Translations under genes and position numbers: made by a program
The notes under the pieces: model-generated
Database searches by the model: none
Told to the model about the DNA's origin: nothing
What the model saw: only the letters and a program-made list of their open reading frames with translations
Shown: positions 25,343-35,211 of the stretch, in pieces
Position numbering within the stretch: the stretch's first letter is position 1
Layout of the letters: each line of letters starts with the position of its first letter
Origin: CAZCPB01 sp044223975
GTDB lineage: Bacteria; Planctomycetota; Phycisphaerae; Phycisphaerales; UBA1924
NCBI GenBank assembly: GCA_044223975.1
Contig: JBGALI010000011.1
Span: forward strand, 62,001 to 126,000
Direction: 5' to 3'
Length of the DNA: 64,000 bases

Positions 25343-26109
25343 GTCCTTCGGAGCTTCCTCCCATGCAACGACTCGCCCGTCTCGCCGCGCTCGCCGTCCT
25401 GCCTGGCGCGGCACTCGCCCAGCCCGGGACCAAGACGCAGATCGACATCAAGGTTCGCGCGTTCGGGTCCGGCGATCCCTTCGTGGACAGCCTGTCGTTC
25501 GTTCATCCCGATCACAGCCCCGCCGTGGTCGAGGTCGCCGTGTTCTATTACCGCGAAGCCGGCATCGGCTTGGCCACGGTCATTCACAACATCGTCGGCT
25601 CTCCGTTCAGCTCGGCGCTCGGCGATGCGGCCGCCATTCTCGACGACAACCCCACCAGCACCCTTCACCCTGACGGTCGGGTGGGCAACTTCAATTTCGG
25701 CGGCCAGTTCCAGGCGGTCTACCACACCGGCACTACGGGCGTCGACGCCAACCGATTCCGCATCGCCGCCAGCAACAACCCCGATGATCTCTCGGCGGGC
25801 GGCATCTCGGTCAAGCAGAACACGCCGATCGCATTGGGCACCACCTTCAACACCGCCGACGGCGTGCTGGGCTACCACTTCAAGCTGATGATGGCGTGCC
25901 CGACCGACGGGTCGTCGCGCACCATGACGCTCGATGCGCCAAAGAACAGCATCTCCTCGTTTGCCGCGTACCAGATCGGCACTGATTTTCCCCCGTTGAA
26001 TCCCATGGATACGGACGTCGCCTTGGTCACCATCGCCGCGCTCGCCCCCGCCTCGCTCTCGATGCTCGTGTTGGGGCTCATCCCGGTGGCGCGCCGCAGT
26101 CGCAGGTGA
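25339..26109 (+). CDS. Secreted PAP-CTERM protein of unrecognised family, copy 3 of 3
   Basis: Protein of 256 residues, paralogous to the two preceding genes: TQIDIKVRAFG, HPDHSPAVVEVAVFYYREAG, GLATVIHNIVGSPFSSALGDA, LHPDGRVGNFNFGGQFQAVYHTG, VDANRFRIAA, AGGISVKQNTP and RTMTLDAPKNSISSF. A signal peptide ends at ALAQ. The tail is LAPASLSMLVLGLIPVARRSRR. The ATG at 25339 overlaps the previous stop (ATGA); an alternative ATG at 25363 has GGAG upstream and would shorten the signal peptide by eight residues. It is the last gene of the three-gene unit. Confidence 0.75.
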   Translation: MSPSELPPMQRLARLAALAVLPGAALAQPGTKTQIDIKVRAFGSGDPFVDSLSFVHPDHSPAVVEVAVFYYREAGIGLATVIHNIVGSPFSSALGDAAAILDDNPTSTLHPDGRVGNFNFGGQFQAVYHTGTTGVDANRFRIAASNNPDDLSAGGISVKQNTPIALGTTFNTADGVLGYHFKLMMACPTDGSSRTMTLDAPKNSISSFAAYQIGTDFPPLNPMDTDVALVTIAALAPASLSMLVLGLIPVARRSRR

Positions 26110-26375
26110 GCGTCATCGATGGGAGTGGCCAGCGTGCATGTAGGGTGCAAGCCTCTCCATCCGGCCTCCTCGCCCCGTGCCGGATGCCATACAGCACCCA
26201 ATCATCAGCCATGGTGGCTTCAGGATCGGGCAAACGGGTGCCGTGGGCACCAAGTTCAGTGATCGGCGTATACCTTGCCGATGAAATGCAACGCCCCTTG
26301 CCGCGTTCTACCTGGTGCAGGCGGTCGGATCCGCCGGTACACCGTTTTTGAACCGCACCCTTGCAGGAGTTGGTA

Positions 26376-27248
<873 letters not shown>

Positions 27249-27320
27249 GTCTCGGCACAACCACCCCGGCGCTGCCGGCGGTTGAGCCGCGATCTTTTTC
27301 ATCCAACCTGATCGACTCCG

Positions 27321-27355
27321 GCGGCGTCCGAAATTCCTCGGGCGCCGCTTTTTTT
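27321..27355 (+). terminator. Rho-independent terminator
   Basis: An 11-bp stem with one G-T pair (27321-27331 with 27338-27348), a 6-base loop, then seven T residues. This is the clearest intrinsic terminator in the window. It lies 72 bases after the Gly-rich protein gene. Confidence 0.92.
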
Positions 27356-27406
27356 GTGCGCGATGCTCGCGCACGGGGAAGAGTTTCCCGATCGCCCGTG
27401 CCCTCA

Positions 27407-29560
27407 CTATTCGCCGGGGTGGTACGAGCGCGCCGCGTGCGCTGCCACGTCCTCGGCGCCGAACCGCGCCGGCTTCATCCGTGCCCCGGCGTAGAGCCCG
27501 CTCTGGTCGGCAAAGTGCGGGGAATTCGGATCTCGCGAGGCGCCGAATGGAACGATGTTCCGTGCCGCGGGCGAGGAGCCGAACTCGACGGCCCCGACGT
27601 ACGACGAGCCGTGGTACCCGTATCGGCGCTTCGTGCCCTCGGCCCGCGTCAGGTAGCAGAAGCTCACGCCCATCGCCCCGTGGCCGCCCGCGATCGGGAG
27701 GCTCTCTCGCGCATCGCTCACCGCCAGCCCTGCGCTCGTGTCGAAGCGCTCGTGCCGGTTGATGTCGCCCCACTTGACGCGCCAGGTGCCAAAGTCGCGC
27801 TCAAGCTCGGTCATCACCTCGCCCAGGGCAGCGGAAAGATCGCCCGGCGCACGCCGCGCTCTCCACTCCGGCGAGAAGAGCTTCTCAAGCCACACCATGA
27901 AGAGCGTCGCGCCGTCCGAGTCCAGCGTGAGCCTGCCGTCCCACGCGCCGACGAGCTCGACCGCGGGCGCGAGGCGCTCCGCGGCAGCGGGCGTGGTACC
28001 GCGCAGACGCGTGAAGTCGTTCACGAGCGAACCGCGGCTGGGTTCCAGCCCGTACACCCGCGTGTCGAACGCCGCACGCTCGAGGTCATCGACCGTCCAC
28101 GCCGCGGCGTGCGAGAGCAGGTCGTGCGACATCGCGATACGTCCGTCCGTCAGGTCCGCCCCGATCATGTCCTTGGGGAACGATGCACGCACAGGGTTCT
28201 CGCCCTCGGCGGTGACGGTGAACGGCGGTGAGTTGCAGCTGGCGAGGTACCCCGCCTTGGGGTTCCACACCTGCGGGACCTCTTCCAGCGCGCGGTACCC
28301 CTGCCAGTCCGTGCGCGGGTCGCTCCCGTCGAGCGTCCCCGACCACTCGATCGCGGGATCGCGCTTTGGAAAGGCCGCGTTGTAGATGTACCCGATGTTC
28401 CCCGCATCGTCCGCGTACACGAAGTTGTGGAACACGACCCCGCCGATCGAGACGGCGGCCTTCCACTCCTCGAGGTTCCGCGCCTTCGACATGCGGTACC
28501 ACTGTTCCAGTGAGCGGAGATTCTCGACGCGCGCCGCGCGCACCACGTACGAGATGCCTCCTGCTTGGTACAGGACCGGCCCCTGAATCGTCTTCACGAA
28601 GACGAGCGGCTGCTCGGTCACCTGCTCCCCCTCGCGGGTGCGAACCGTGGTGGTCCAGCGAGTGGCGTGCAGAGTCTCCGTGCCGTGCCGGTACGCCAGC
28701 GCATCGCCCGAGATGTCGAACCTGACCGCGTAGGTATCGGCGATGTCGGGGTAGTTGACGGTCAGGGACCAGCCCAGATGCTCGTTGAACGCCGCCATCG
28801 GAAGCAGGCCCGCGCCGTAGGCCACCATCCCCGAGATGTGCAGGCCCTCGTCGGAGCGCAGGTCGATCTCGTACGGCTCGTCGAGCGGGATGTGGGGGTT
28901 GATGTACAGCATGGCGTGGCCTGACTTGGTCCGCGACGGCCCGATCGCCCACGCGTTGGAGCCGTCGGGCGTGCGCGCCGGGTCTTCGGGATGCGCGCCC
29001 CCGGGCGCCGCCGCGCCTGCCGCGAGTTCACGGCCGAGCCGCTCCAACTCGTGCTGGGCCTGGTACAGCGTCCACGCGTACTCGCGAGCAAAGAACATCC
29101 ACGGCTCCCAGCGATCGATCGCGCGAGCGCGATACTCGGGGTGCAGGCTCTGGTAGTAATTGAGCGCGTCGGCCGCGCCCTGCGCGAGCGCCCGCACGTC
29201 CGCCGGTGCCGTGTCGCACTCGCGCCTGGCCAGCTCGGGCACCTCGTACGAGAGAATGAACCGGTCGGCCGTGAGCCCCGCGCTCCCGTACATCAGCGAC
29301 GCCATCCCGATCGAGGGCGCGTGCCCGGCCTCGATCCGCGCCATCTCATCCTCGGCCCGCGCGAACATCCCGCCGAACACCGCCCCCGCGTCGGTCGCGG
29401 CGTGCACGTGCGGCACCCCGAATTCATCGCGCGTGATCGTCACCTCGCGCGCCATCGCGCGGGCACGCTCGAGCGATTCGTCGGGGACCTCGCACAGTCC
29501 GTGCGCCCCGCCGCTCGCCGCCAACAGCACACCCGCCCGCCGCCAGTGCAGTGCTTTCAT
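27407..29560 (-). CDS. Penicillin acylase family (S45) Ntn-hydrolase
   Basis: Amidohydrolase precursor of 717 residues. Members are exported, self-cleave and release acyl groups from penicillins, acyl-homoserine lactones or related amides. The nucleophile is Ser201 in DGSNAWAIGPSRT, which becomes the N-terminus of the beta chain. The alpha chain has RDEFGVPHVHAATDAGAVFGG near residues 44-64, typical of the family. Downstream landmarks are YINPHIPLDEP, QGPVLY and HGAMGVSFCY. The substrate cannot be told from sequence. A TAGACT box seven bases before the ATG suggests a leaderless message. Divergent from the lipoprotein at 29635. Confidence 0.9.
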   Translation of the reverse strand: MKALHWRRAGVLLAASGGAHGLCEVPDESLERARAMAREVTITRDEFGVPHVHAATDAGAVFGGMFARAEDEMARIEAGHAPSIGMASLMYGSAGLTADRFILSYEVPELARRECDTAPADVRALAQGAADALNYYQSLHPEYRARAIDRWEPWMFFAREYAWTLYQAQHELERLGRELAAGAAAPGGAHPEDPARTPDGSNAWAIGPSRTKSGHAMLYINPHIPLDEPYEIDLRSDEGLHISGMVAYGAGLLPMAAFNEHLGWSLTVNYPDIADTYAVRFDISGDALAYRHGTETLHATRWTTTVRTREGEQVTEQPLVFVKTIQGPVLYQAGGISYVVRAARVENLRSLEQWYRMSKARNLEEWKAAVSIGGVVFHNFVYADDAGNIGYIYNAAFPKRDPAIEWSGTLDGSDPRTDWQGYRALEEVPQVWNPKAGYLASCNSPPFTVTAEGENPVRASFPKDMIGADLTDGRIAMSHDLLSHAAAWTVDDLERAAFDTRVYGLEPSRGSLVNDFTRLRGTTPAAAERLAPAVELVGAWDGRLTLDSDGATLFMVWLEKLFSPEWRARRAPGDLSAALGEVMTELERDFGTWRVKWGDINRHERFDTSAGLAVSDARESLPIAGGHGAMGVSFCYLTRAEGTKRRYGYHGSSYVGAVEFGSSPAARNIVPFGASRDPNSPHFADQSGLYAGARMKPARFGAEDVAAHAARSYHPGE

Positions 29561-29567
29561 GTACTCG

Positions 29568-29573
29568 AGTCTA
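29568..29573 (-). promoter_or_regulatory. -10-like box TAGACT, leaderless spacing
   Basis: The box lies seven bases before the penicillin acylase ATG. No Shine-Dalgarno is present. Confidence 0.5.
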
Positions 29574-29622
29574 CCAGCCCGATTTCGCGCAAGGGAACGA
29601 TGACCACCCCCGACCCCGCCGG

Positions 29623-29628
29623 TACACT
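29623..29628 (+). promoter_or_regulatory. -10-like box TACACT, leaderless spacing
   Basis: The box lies six bases before the ATG of the lipoprotein at 29635, with no Shine-Dalgarno. Confidence 0.5.
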
Positions 29629-29634
29629 CCGCGC

Positions 29635-30456
29635 ATGAGAACCATTCTCCTCACCATTCTTGCCGCGTGCCTTCTCCCCCTGGGCGGGTGCGTCTTCTGG
29701 GACATCCGCGACGGGGTCACCAAAGCCAACGCGCGCCTTGACACCGTGGATGCGCAGCTCGCGGCGACGAACACCGGGCTCGAGGGAACCAACTCCAAGC
29801 TCGAGGGCACCAACGCGAAGCTCGAAGAGGTGTACACCCAGCTCAAGCAGGTCGACGTCTCGCTGGCGCGCCTGGACGCGACCAATCGCTCACTCACAAA
29901 CGTGGAGGATCGGCTCATGCTTCTGAGGTCGCTCGACGCGTCACTCGCGCGTGTTGATGTGCACCTGGCAAGCCTGCGCAAGACCATCAGCCGGATCGAC
30001 GGCATGATCCCCTTCCTCGATCTCGGGACCGAGGGCGAGCCCGAGCCCACCGTCCCCGTCGCGGCGGCGGCGCCGACCGCCGAACCTGCCGCGCCCGCCG
30101 ACGCCGGCGCCCCAACGACCAAGGACGCCGCGCCCGCGCGGCGCGATGCGCTGCTGGGCGTGTGGGTGAGCCAGTACCCCGACCGCTCGACCGTTATCGT
30201 GCTCCAGGAGGGCGGCCGCTACGTGCGCCAGCGTGCCGCACAGGGCGCCAACGCGGTGCCCACGGTCGAATCGGGAACGTGGAAGCGGGACGCCAAGCGC
30301 CTCGAGCTCACCGGAGATCCTCGCGAGGTTGTCCGCCCTGACGGCACCAAGGCCGCCCAGTCCACCACGCTCTCGTGGGAGATCGTGAACCAGGGCGTCA
30401 AGACGCTCGCGCTCCGCGGCGAGACCGACGGCATGATCGTGCTGGCCAAGCCGTAG
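29635..30456 (+). CDS. Coiled-coil lipoprotein with lipocalin-like C-terminal domain
   Basis: Lipoprotein of 273 residues, lipobox LGGC near residue 19. Residues about 28-125 form a long coiled coil with heptad-like repeats (TNTGLEGTNSKLEGTNAKLEEV). A Pro/Ala-rich linker follows (about 137-172). The last 95 residues start LLGVWVSQYPDRSTVIVLQ and look like a small beta-barrel lipocalin-type domain. Function is unknown; an envelope structural role is likely. It converges on the zinc-ribbon bactofilin gene with a 28-base gap and no clear terminator. Confidence 0.75.
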   Translation: MRTILLTILAACLLPLGGCVFWDIRDGVTKANARLDTVDAQLAATNTGLEGTNSKLEGTNAKLEEVYTQLKQVDVSLARLDATNRSLTNVEDRLMLLRSLDASLARVDVHLASLRKTISRIDGMIPFLDLGTEGEPEPTVPVAAAAPTAEPAAPADAGAPTTKDAAPARRDALLGVWVSQYPDRSTVIVLQEGGRYVRQRAAQGANAVPTVESGTWKRDAKRLELTGDPREVVRPDGTKAAQSTTLSWEIVNQGVKTLALRGETDGMIVLAKP

Positions 30457-30484
30457 CCAGGCGGGGGGGCGCCGATCCTCACCA

Positions 30485-30904
30485 TCAGGGCGGCACGCGG
30501 TCGGGGATCCTTGCCAGATCCGGATGGATCTCAAAGTACCCGCTCGTCACGACGCACCCAAGCTCGACCGAGAGCGACGGGGCCCGGCAGTCGCCCTTCC
30601 AGTGCGACGCCTTCCCAAGCCGCACCGCGCCCTGGGTGACGACCGCGCCGTCCATCACTCCCTCGACCTCGACGCCTTCATTGGCCTCGACGAGCGTGGC
30701 GATGACGTGCCCCTTGCGCTGCACGATCACTCTTCCGCACGTCTGGATCTTTCGCACCGCCTTGAGCGTGCTGACCACCACGTCCTGCACCACCAGCGAC
30801 TTGTTGCAGGCGGGGCAGACCGTGCTCTGCGTCATCGCGCCCACATCGAAGCGGTGGCGGCAGTGGTAGCACTGGATCGAGCGTTGTGTCGGGGATTTGG
30901 ACAT
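30485..30904 (-). CDS. Zinc-ribbon bactofilin-like protein
   Basis: Protein of 139 residues. The N-terminal zinc ribbon uses Cys12, Cys15, Cys30 and Cys33 (CYHC and CPAC). The rest is a bactofilin-type (polymer-forming) right-handed beta-helix: VVVSTLKAVRKIQTCGRVIV, VIATLVEANEGVEVEGVMDG, AVVTQGAVRLGKAS. The start has no recognisable Shine-Dalgarno. It follows the classical bactofilin gene by 99 bases on the same strand, so the two may form one filament-related unit. Confidence 0.75.
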   Translation of the reverse strand: MSKSPTQRSIQCYHCRHRFDVGAMTQSTVCPACNKSLVVQDVVVSTLKAVRKIQTCGRVIVQRKGHVIATLVEANEGVEVEGVMDGAVVTQGAVRLGKASHWKGDCRAPSLSVELGCVVTSGYFEIHPDLARIPDRVPP

Positions 30905-31003
30905 GGAAAGGCTGCCGCGCGGCGAGCGCGGCGGGACAAGGTCGGGTGCGGGGCGCGCGCGAACGCGCCGACCGGTGCCTGAGCGGTGCCGGGAGTCCTG
31001 CGC

Positions 31004-31438
31004 TTACTTGCGAGGCTGCTGCGGGGGCGGAACGACGCCCTCGGTCGGGCGCGGCGGCATCACGCCCGCCTTGGGCTCGGCGATCGTGGCGCCCATCGAC
31101 TTGGTCGCGTCGGGGCCGACCGTGAGGTGCCCGACGAATGCCGCGCCGTCGGCCACCACCAGGCGGGCCGCGATCATGTCGCCCTTGACCTTGGCCTTGG
31201 CCGTCAGTTCGACGCGCTCGCGTGCCGTCAGATTGCCCTCGAGGTCGCCATCGATCATCACCTTGTTGGCCTCGACGGCCGCGCGGCAGACCGCGCCCGA
31301 CGCGATCTGCAACTCGCCCTTGGACGAGATCTTTCCTTCGAACGTCCCCAGCAGGCGGGCGGTCGACTCGAACGTCATGTCGCCTTTGATGGTGGTGTCC
31401 GCTCCGATGATCGTGGACTGCGTGGTCGGGTCTGCCAT
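31004..31438 (-). CDS. Bactofilin family cytoskeletal protein
   Basis: Cytosolic filament-forming protein of 144 residues. The bactofilin core covers about residues 8-112: TIIGADTTIKGDMTFESTA, LLGTFEGKISSKGELQIA, VMIDGDLEGNLTARERVEL and VKGDMIAARLVVADGA, with the regular GD/G turns of a beta-helix. The tail is Pro-rich. Bactofilins scaffold cell shape and stalk or wall synthesis in other bacteria. AAGGA precedes the ATG, and a TACACT box on the minus strand lies at 31520-31525. Confidence 0.87.
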   Translation of the reverse strand: MADPTTQSTIIGADTTIKGDMTFESTARLLGTFEGKISSKGELQIASGAVCRAAVEANKVMIDGDLEGNLTARERVELTAKAKVKGDMIAARLVVADGAAFVGHLTVGPDATKSMGATIAEPKAGVMPPRPTEGVVPPPQQPRK

Positions 31439-31519
31439 GGCACTCTTTCCTTCCCTCCGGGGAGGGGTTGGCCCACGAGTGCGAGACGATCACCGCGAAC
31501 AGCCGCGGCGCATCGGCCG

Positions 31520-31525
31520 AGTGTA
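31520..31525 (-). promoter_or_regulatory. -10-like box TACACT upstream of the bactofilin gene
   Basis: It lies 81 bases upstream of the bactofilin ATG, within the divergent region shared with the MFS gene. Confidence 0.35.
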
Positions 31526-31585
31526 CAGCACGAGTCAAGCGGGATCTGTACGGCGTCGAGCGCGGGACCGGTGCGCGCGACTTGA

Positions 31586-31591
31586 TAGACT
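31586..31591 (+). promoter_or_regulatory. -10-like box TAGACT, leaderless spacing
   Basis: The box lies eight bases before the MFS transporter ATG, with no Shine-Dalgarno. Confidence 0.5.
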
Positions 31592-31599
31592 CCCGCCCC

Positions 31600-33138
31600 A
31601 TGACCCACCCCGTCGACCCGCCGCGCACGATCTGGAGGGTGATCGCCGCGTCGAGCGCGGGGACGCTCATCGAGTGGTACGACTTCTACATCTTCGGCAG
31701 TCTCGCAACGGTGATCGCCGGGGCGTTCTTTCCGAAGGGAAACGACACGGCGGCGCTGCTGTCGACGCTGGCGACCTTTGCCACCGGGTTCCTCGTCCGG
31801 CCCTTCGGCGCGGTGGTGTTCGGGCGCCTGGGCGATCGCGTCGGCCGCAAGCACGCGTTCCTGGTCACCCTGCTGATCATGGGAGGCGCGACGTTCGCGA
31901 TCGGGCTGCTGCCCACGTACGAGCGCATTGGCATTTTCGCGCCGATCGTGCTGGTGCTGCTCCGGCTCCTTCAGGGGCTCGCGCTCGGCGGTGAGTACGG
32001 CGGCGCGGCGACGTACGTGGCCGAGCACAGCCCCGATGCCCGGCGCGGCTTCTACACGAGCTGGATCCAGACCACGGCCACGCTGGGACTGTTCGTATCG
32101 CTCGCGGTGATCCTGGCGTGCCGCGGGGGCATGGCAGCGGCGGACTTTGCACGCTGGGGCTGGCGCATCCCGTTCCTTCTGTCGTTCGTGCTGGTGATCT
32201 TCTCGTACTACATCCGCGTGAAGCTGCGCGAGTCGCCGCTGTTCGTGAAGATGAAGGCGGCGGGAAAGACATCGGTGTCGCCGCTGCGCGAATCGTTCGG
32301 GAACTGGACGAACCTGCGACTGGTCCTGCTCGCGCTCTTTGGCGCGACCGCGGGGCAGGGCGTGGTGTGGTACACGGGGCAGTTCTACGCGCTCCTGTTC
32401 ATCCAGAAGACGCTGATGGTGGAGTTCGTGCAGAGCAACTGGATCATTGCCGCGGCGCTGGTGCTGGGGACGCCGTTCTTCGTAGTGTTCGGCGCGCTGT
32501 CGGACAAGGTCGGGCGCAAGCCGATCATCCTGTCGGGATGCCTGCTCGCCGCCTTGTTGTACGTGCCGATCTACCGCGCGATGGCCAACGTGGCGGAGAT
32601 GCCCGGCGAGGAAATCGTCAGCAGGACGGCGGACGCGGGGATCAGCGTGAAGGACGCCGCAACCGGCGATGTGCAGACATCTCAGACCGAGGTGTGCATG
32701 TACGGCGACGGCTCTACTCGCACGAACGTGCGATCTTCCATTTCACGCGCTGACGGCAAGGAGTCGCCGGAGACCCGCTCGTTCACGGTGCGCCTCGGTG
32801 GGTGGCGTGCCGCGCAGATGTCCGCGCTCGTGCTCCTGCAGGTGCTCTTTGTCACCATGGTCTACGGCCCGATCGCGGCGTTCCTGGTTGAACTGTTCCC
32901 CACGCGCATCCGGTACACCTCGATGTCCCTGCCGTACCACATCGGCAACGGCGTGTTCGGCGGCTTGGTGCCGTTCGTCGCTACGGGCGTCAGCGCGTGG
33001 ATGATTCAGCACGACCTAGGCGGCGTGTACGGCAGGTATGCCGGGCTGATCTACCCGATCGTCGTCGCGCTGGTCACGGTGGTGGTGGGGCTGGTATGGG
33101 TCCGGGAGAAGCAGGGCGTCGAACTTGATGCCGACTGA
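31600..33138 (+). CDS. MFS transporter, metabolite:H+ symporter (MHS) type
   Basis: Inner-membrane transporter of 512 residues with about 12 helices. Signatures of the MHS family are SSAGTLIEWYDFYIFG near residues 19-34, GRLGDRVGRKHAF (loop 2-3) and GALSDKVGRKPII (loop 8-9). Relatives carry proline/betaine, alpha-ketoglutarate or other organic acids; the substrate is not predictable here. A polar insert of about 70 residues (roughly 335-405) separates two helices in the C-terminal half, as in some MHS relatives. The start is supported by the TAGACT box eight bases upstream. Confidence 0.87.
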   Translation: MTHPVDPPRTIWRVIAASSAGTLIEWYDFYIFGSLATVIAGAFFPKGNDTAALLSTLATFATGFLVRPFGAVVFGRLGDRVGRKHAFLVTLLIMGGATFAIGLLPTYERIGIFAPIVLVLLRLLQGLALGGEYGGAATYVAEHSPDARRGFYTSWIQTTATLGLFVSLAVILACRGGMAAADFARWGWRIPFLLSFVLVIFSYYIRVKLRESPLFVKMKAAGKTSVSPLRESFGNWTNLRLVLLALFGATAGQGVVWYTGQFYALLFIQKTLMVEFVQSNWIIAAALVLGTPFFVVFGALSDKVGRKPIILSGCLLAALLYVPIYRAMANVAEMPGEEIVSRTADAGISVKDAATGDVQTSQTEVCMYGDGSTRTNVRSSISRADGKESPETRSFTVRLGGWRAAQMSALVLLQVLFVTMVYGPIAAFLVELFPTRIRYTSMSLPYHIGNGVFGGLVPFVATGVSAWMIQHDLGGVYGRYAGLIYPIVVALVTVVVGLVWVREKQGVELDAD

Positions 33139-33146
33139 GCGTCGGG

Positions 33147-33521
33147 TCACCACTCGAGCTTCACCAGCACGATCGTCAGCACGATGACGTACACGAGGGG
33201 CGCGACACCCAAGGCGCCCGACAAGCCGTGTTTCCCCTGTGTGAATGTCCAGATCGCGCCGATGACCGCCAGCAGCCCGACCAGCGCTGTCGCGGCCATC
33301 AGCCACTTGATCTGCGTGATGGTCTCGGGCTTGGCGTTGGCGCCGCCGGCGAGCAGCATCACGATCATGACCAGGGAGGCGGCGGCGCCGGCGACGATGC
33401 CCAGAACGGCGAGAACGGCCATGGCGATGGATCTCCGGCCCGGGCGCGGCGCCTCGAGCGGCACACCTTGCGGTGGCTGAGTCGGTGGATGAGGGCTGGG
33501 TCCGGGGGCGGGCGCGTTCAT
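33147..33521 (-). CDS. Small membrane protein, Pro-rich N-terminus
   Basis: Protein of 124 residues. The first 28 are rich in Pro. Three probable membrane helices follow (about 31-56, 70-90, 100-120; SIAMAVLAVLGIVAGAAAS, LMAATALVGLLAVIGAI, VAPLVYVIVLTIVLV). No family recognised. It lies two bases after the stop of the next gene upstream, so it is the last gene of a three-gene operon (35211 to 33147). Confidence 0.65.
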   Translation of the reverse strand: MNAPAPGPSPHPPTQPPQGVPLEAPRPGRRSIAMAVLAVLGIVAGAAASLVMIVMLLAGGANAKPETITQIKWLMAATALVGLLAVIGAIWTFTQGKHGLSGALGVAPLVYVIVLTIVLVKLEW

Positions 33522-33523
33522 GC

Positions 33524-34654
33524 TCAATTTCCCGGCGCGGCGGGTACTTTGTCGAGAGCCTGGAGCGCATCGTCGCGTTCGGGGCCTGGGTTGCGCGAGG
33601 CAACGGCGGCGCGCAGGCCGCAGAGGGCGCGGAGGACTTCGGGCGGGTGTCCGAGGCGGGCCGAGGCTTCGACCGCGGCGACGATGTGCTCGACCGGACC
33701 GGGGTTGGCGGTCGAGGGTTCGGTGAGCCACGTCTGAGCGGTGCCGATCTCTTTCGAGGAGATCGCGACGGCGCGGGCGACGATCGCGCCCCACGCGGGC
33801 CTGATTGACTCCTTTGGAGCAAAGCGGATCAGGTCGAGGCAGCCGTGCCTGTAGCGCGGGTGATCGTCGGTGAGGGTGCGCTCAAAGTCGGCGTCGAACT
33901 CGGGCACGCGCAGGGCGCGCTCGATAATGAAGGCGCGGCACTCGGCGTCGCGGGTGTCGGGGAGCGACGCGATGAAGACCCACAGCGGCGCATCGGGGCT
34001 CATCTTCGCGTAGTCCTCGCGGAGAGCCTCAAGAGGCGGGCGGGCCCGAAGTCGGGCGTATTCGGCCTCGTCTTTGGCGTTGCTGGCGGCGACGCGGGCG
34101 GCGTTCTCGCTGGACTCCTTCAGGAAGCCGGCGGCGGCGCGGCCGGCCAGGCCGTACCCGGCGAGGGCGACCAGCGCGAGGGCCGCGCCCGCGATGCGGG
34201 GGACCGGAGAGGCGGCGAAGCGATCCGGTGCCGTCCATGCGCACGCGATGAGAAAGGCCGCGAGGGCGAGCGGACCGAAGAGGCCGCACACGAGCCCGGC
34301 GGGGACAACCCACGACGGCTTGAGTTCCATCCACTCCCAGAGCGCGCCGACCGCGGCGAGCGCGACGCCGAAGGCGACGGCGGTGGCAACGGCGGTGGGG
34401 ACCACGGGCCGGGGGCTGATCCACGCGAAGCCGCCGCGGGCGCCGCAGATCCACGTGGCGACCAGGAACGCCAGCCCAGCCCCGATGCTTGCCGCGAGCA
34501 GGACGACGAGTCCCGCGGCGTTGGAGCCCTGCGGCGGACGGGCGGTGAAGGCCGAAGCTTCGAGTACGTTGAGCAGTGACAGGAGCACCGCCACGCCGAC
34601 GAGCACGCTGATGACAATCGAGAGGAACATTCGGGCTCCCGGGGACCGCGTCAT
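33524..34654 (-). CDS. Multi-pass membrane protein with a cytosolic helical C-terminal half
   Basis: Protein of 376 residues, no known family. Five probable membrane helices fill the first 185 residues (FLSIVISVLVGVAVLLSLL, LVVLLAASIGAGLAFLVATW and others). The C-terminal half is soluble and Ala/Glu/Arg-rich, with helical pairs (PLWVFIASLPDTRDAECRAFI; EHIVAAVEASARLGHPPEVL) that look HEAT- or TPR-like. Its ATG overlaps the stop of the preceding gene in an ATGA, so the pair is coupled. Confidence 0.65.
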   Translation of the reverse strand: MTRSPGARMFLSIVISVLVGVAVLLSLLNVLEASAFTARPPQGSNAAGLVVLLAASIGAGLAFLVATWICGARGGFAWISPRPVVPTAVATAVAFGVALAAVGALWEWMELKPSWVVPAGLVCGLFGPLALAAFLIACAWTAPDRFAASPVPRIAGAALALVALAGYGLAGRAAAGFLKESSENAARVAASNAKDEAEYARLRARPPLEALREDYAKMSPDAPLWVFIASLPDTRDAECRAFIIERALRVPEFDADFERTLTDDHPRYRHGCLDLIRFAPKESIRPAWGAIVARAVAISSKEIGTAQTWLTEPSTANPGPVEHIVAAVEASARLGHPPEVLRALCGLRAAVASRNPGPERDDALQALDKVPAAPGN

Positions 34655-35211
34655 CGCGCGTCCTCTTCCGGCGAACGGCGCGGTTCACCGAGGTCGATGG
34701 CGTGCGTGGGCGTGAGACGTTCGAAGACGTACTTCGTCAGGCCGTCGTACCTGCCGATGCGGGCTTCCCCGCAGGAGAACCGCACCAGATCGAGGTCCCC
34801 GGCGACGAGGATGGAGAGCTGCAGGGGCAGCACTCGGCGGTCGAGCGAGAGGCTGCGGATCGCATTGAGGGCGGAATTGGTGACGGTGGCGTCGATGGGG
34901 AAGTCCTGCGCGGCCTCGGCGGCGCGGGTGGCATCGATCGCCCACCAGACGCTTTCGGCGATGGCAGGTGCCTCGCGCGGCGGGTGGTCCCGGAGTGCCG
35001 CGGCGGTGTCGAAGGGCTCTTGCTCGCGGCGCGTGCCGTCGCCGCGCTCGGCGCAGCGCTCCATCGCGTCGCATGCGGCGAGGATGGTCTGGCGGGCGGG
35101 ACCTTCGGCGAGCATCGCGAGCGTGCCGCGGCGCACCATGCGCGCGGCGATGAGCACTTGGGCCCACAGGGGGAGCGTTCCGTACTGATCGAGTTCAAAG
35201 ATGGCGGGCAA
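34651..35211 (-). CDS. Conserved hypothetical protein
   Basis: Protein of 186 residues with no recognised domain, mostly helical (AQVLIAARMVRRGTLAMLAE; ARQTILAACDAMERCAE). It has no signal peptide or membrane helix. It starts at TTG with AGGA nine bases upstream. First gene of the three-gene unit with two membrane proteins, so it may act at the membrane with them. Confidence 0.6.
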   Translation of the reverse strand: MPAIFELDQYGTLPLWAQVLIAARMVRRGTLAMLAEGPARQTILAACDAMERCAERGDGTRREQEPFDTAAALRDHPPREAPAIAESVWWAIDATRAAEAAQDFPIDATVTNSALNAIRSLSLDRRVLPLQLSILVAGDLDLVRFSCGEARIGRYDGLTKYVFERLTPTHAIDLGEPRRSPEEDAR

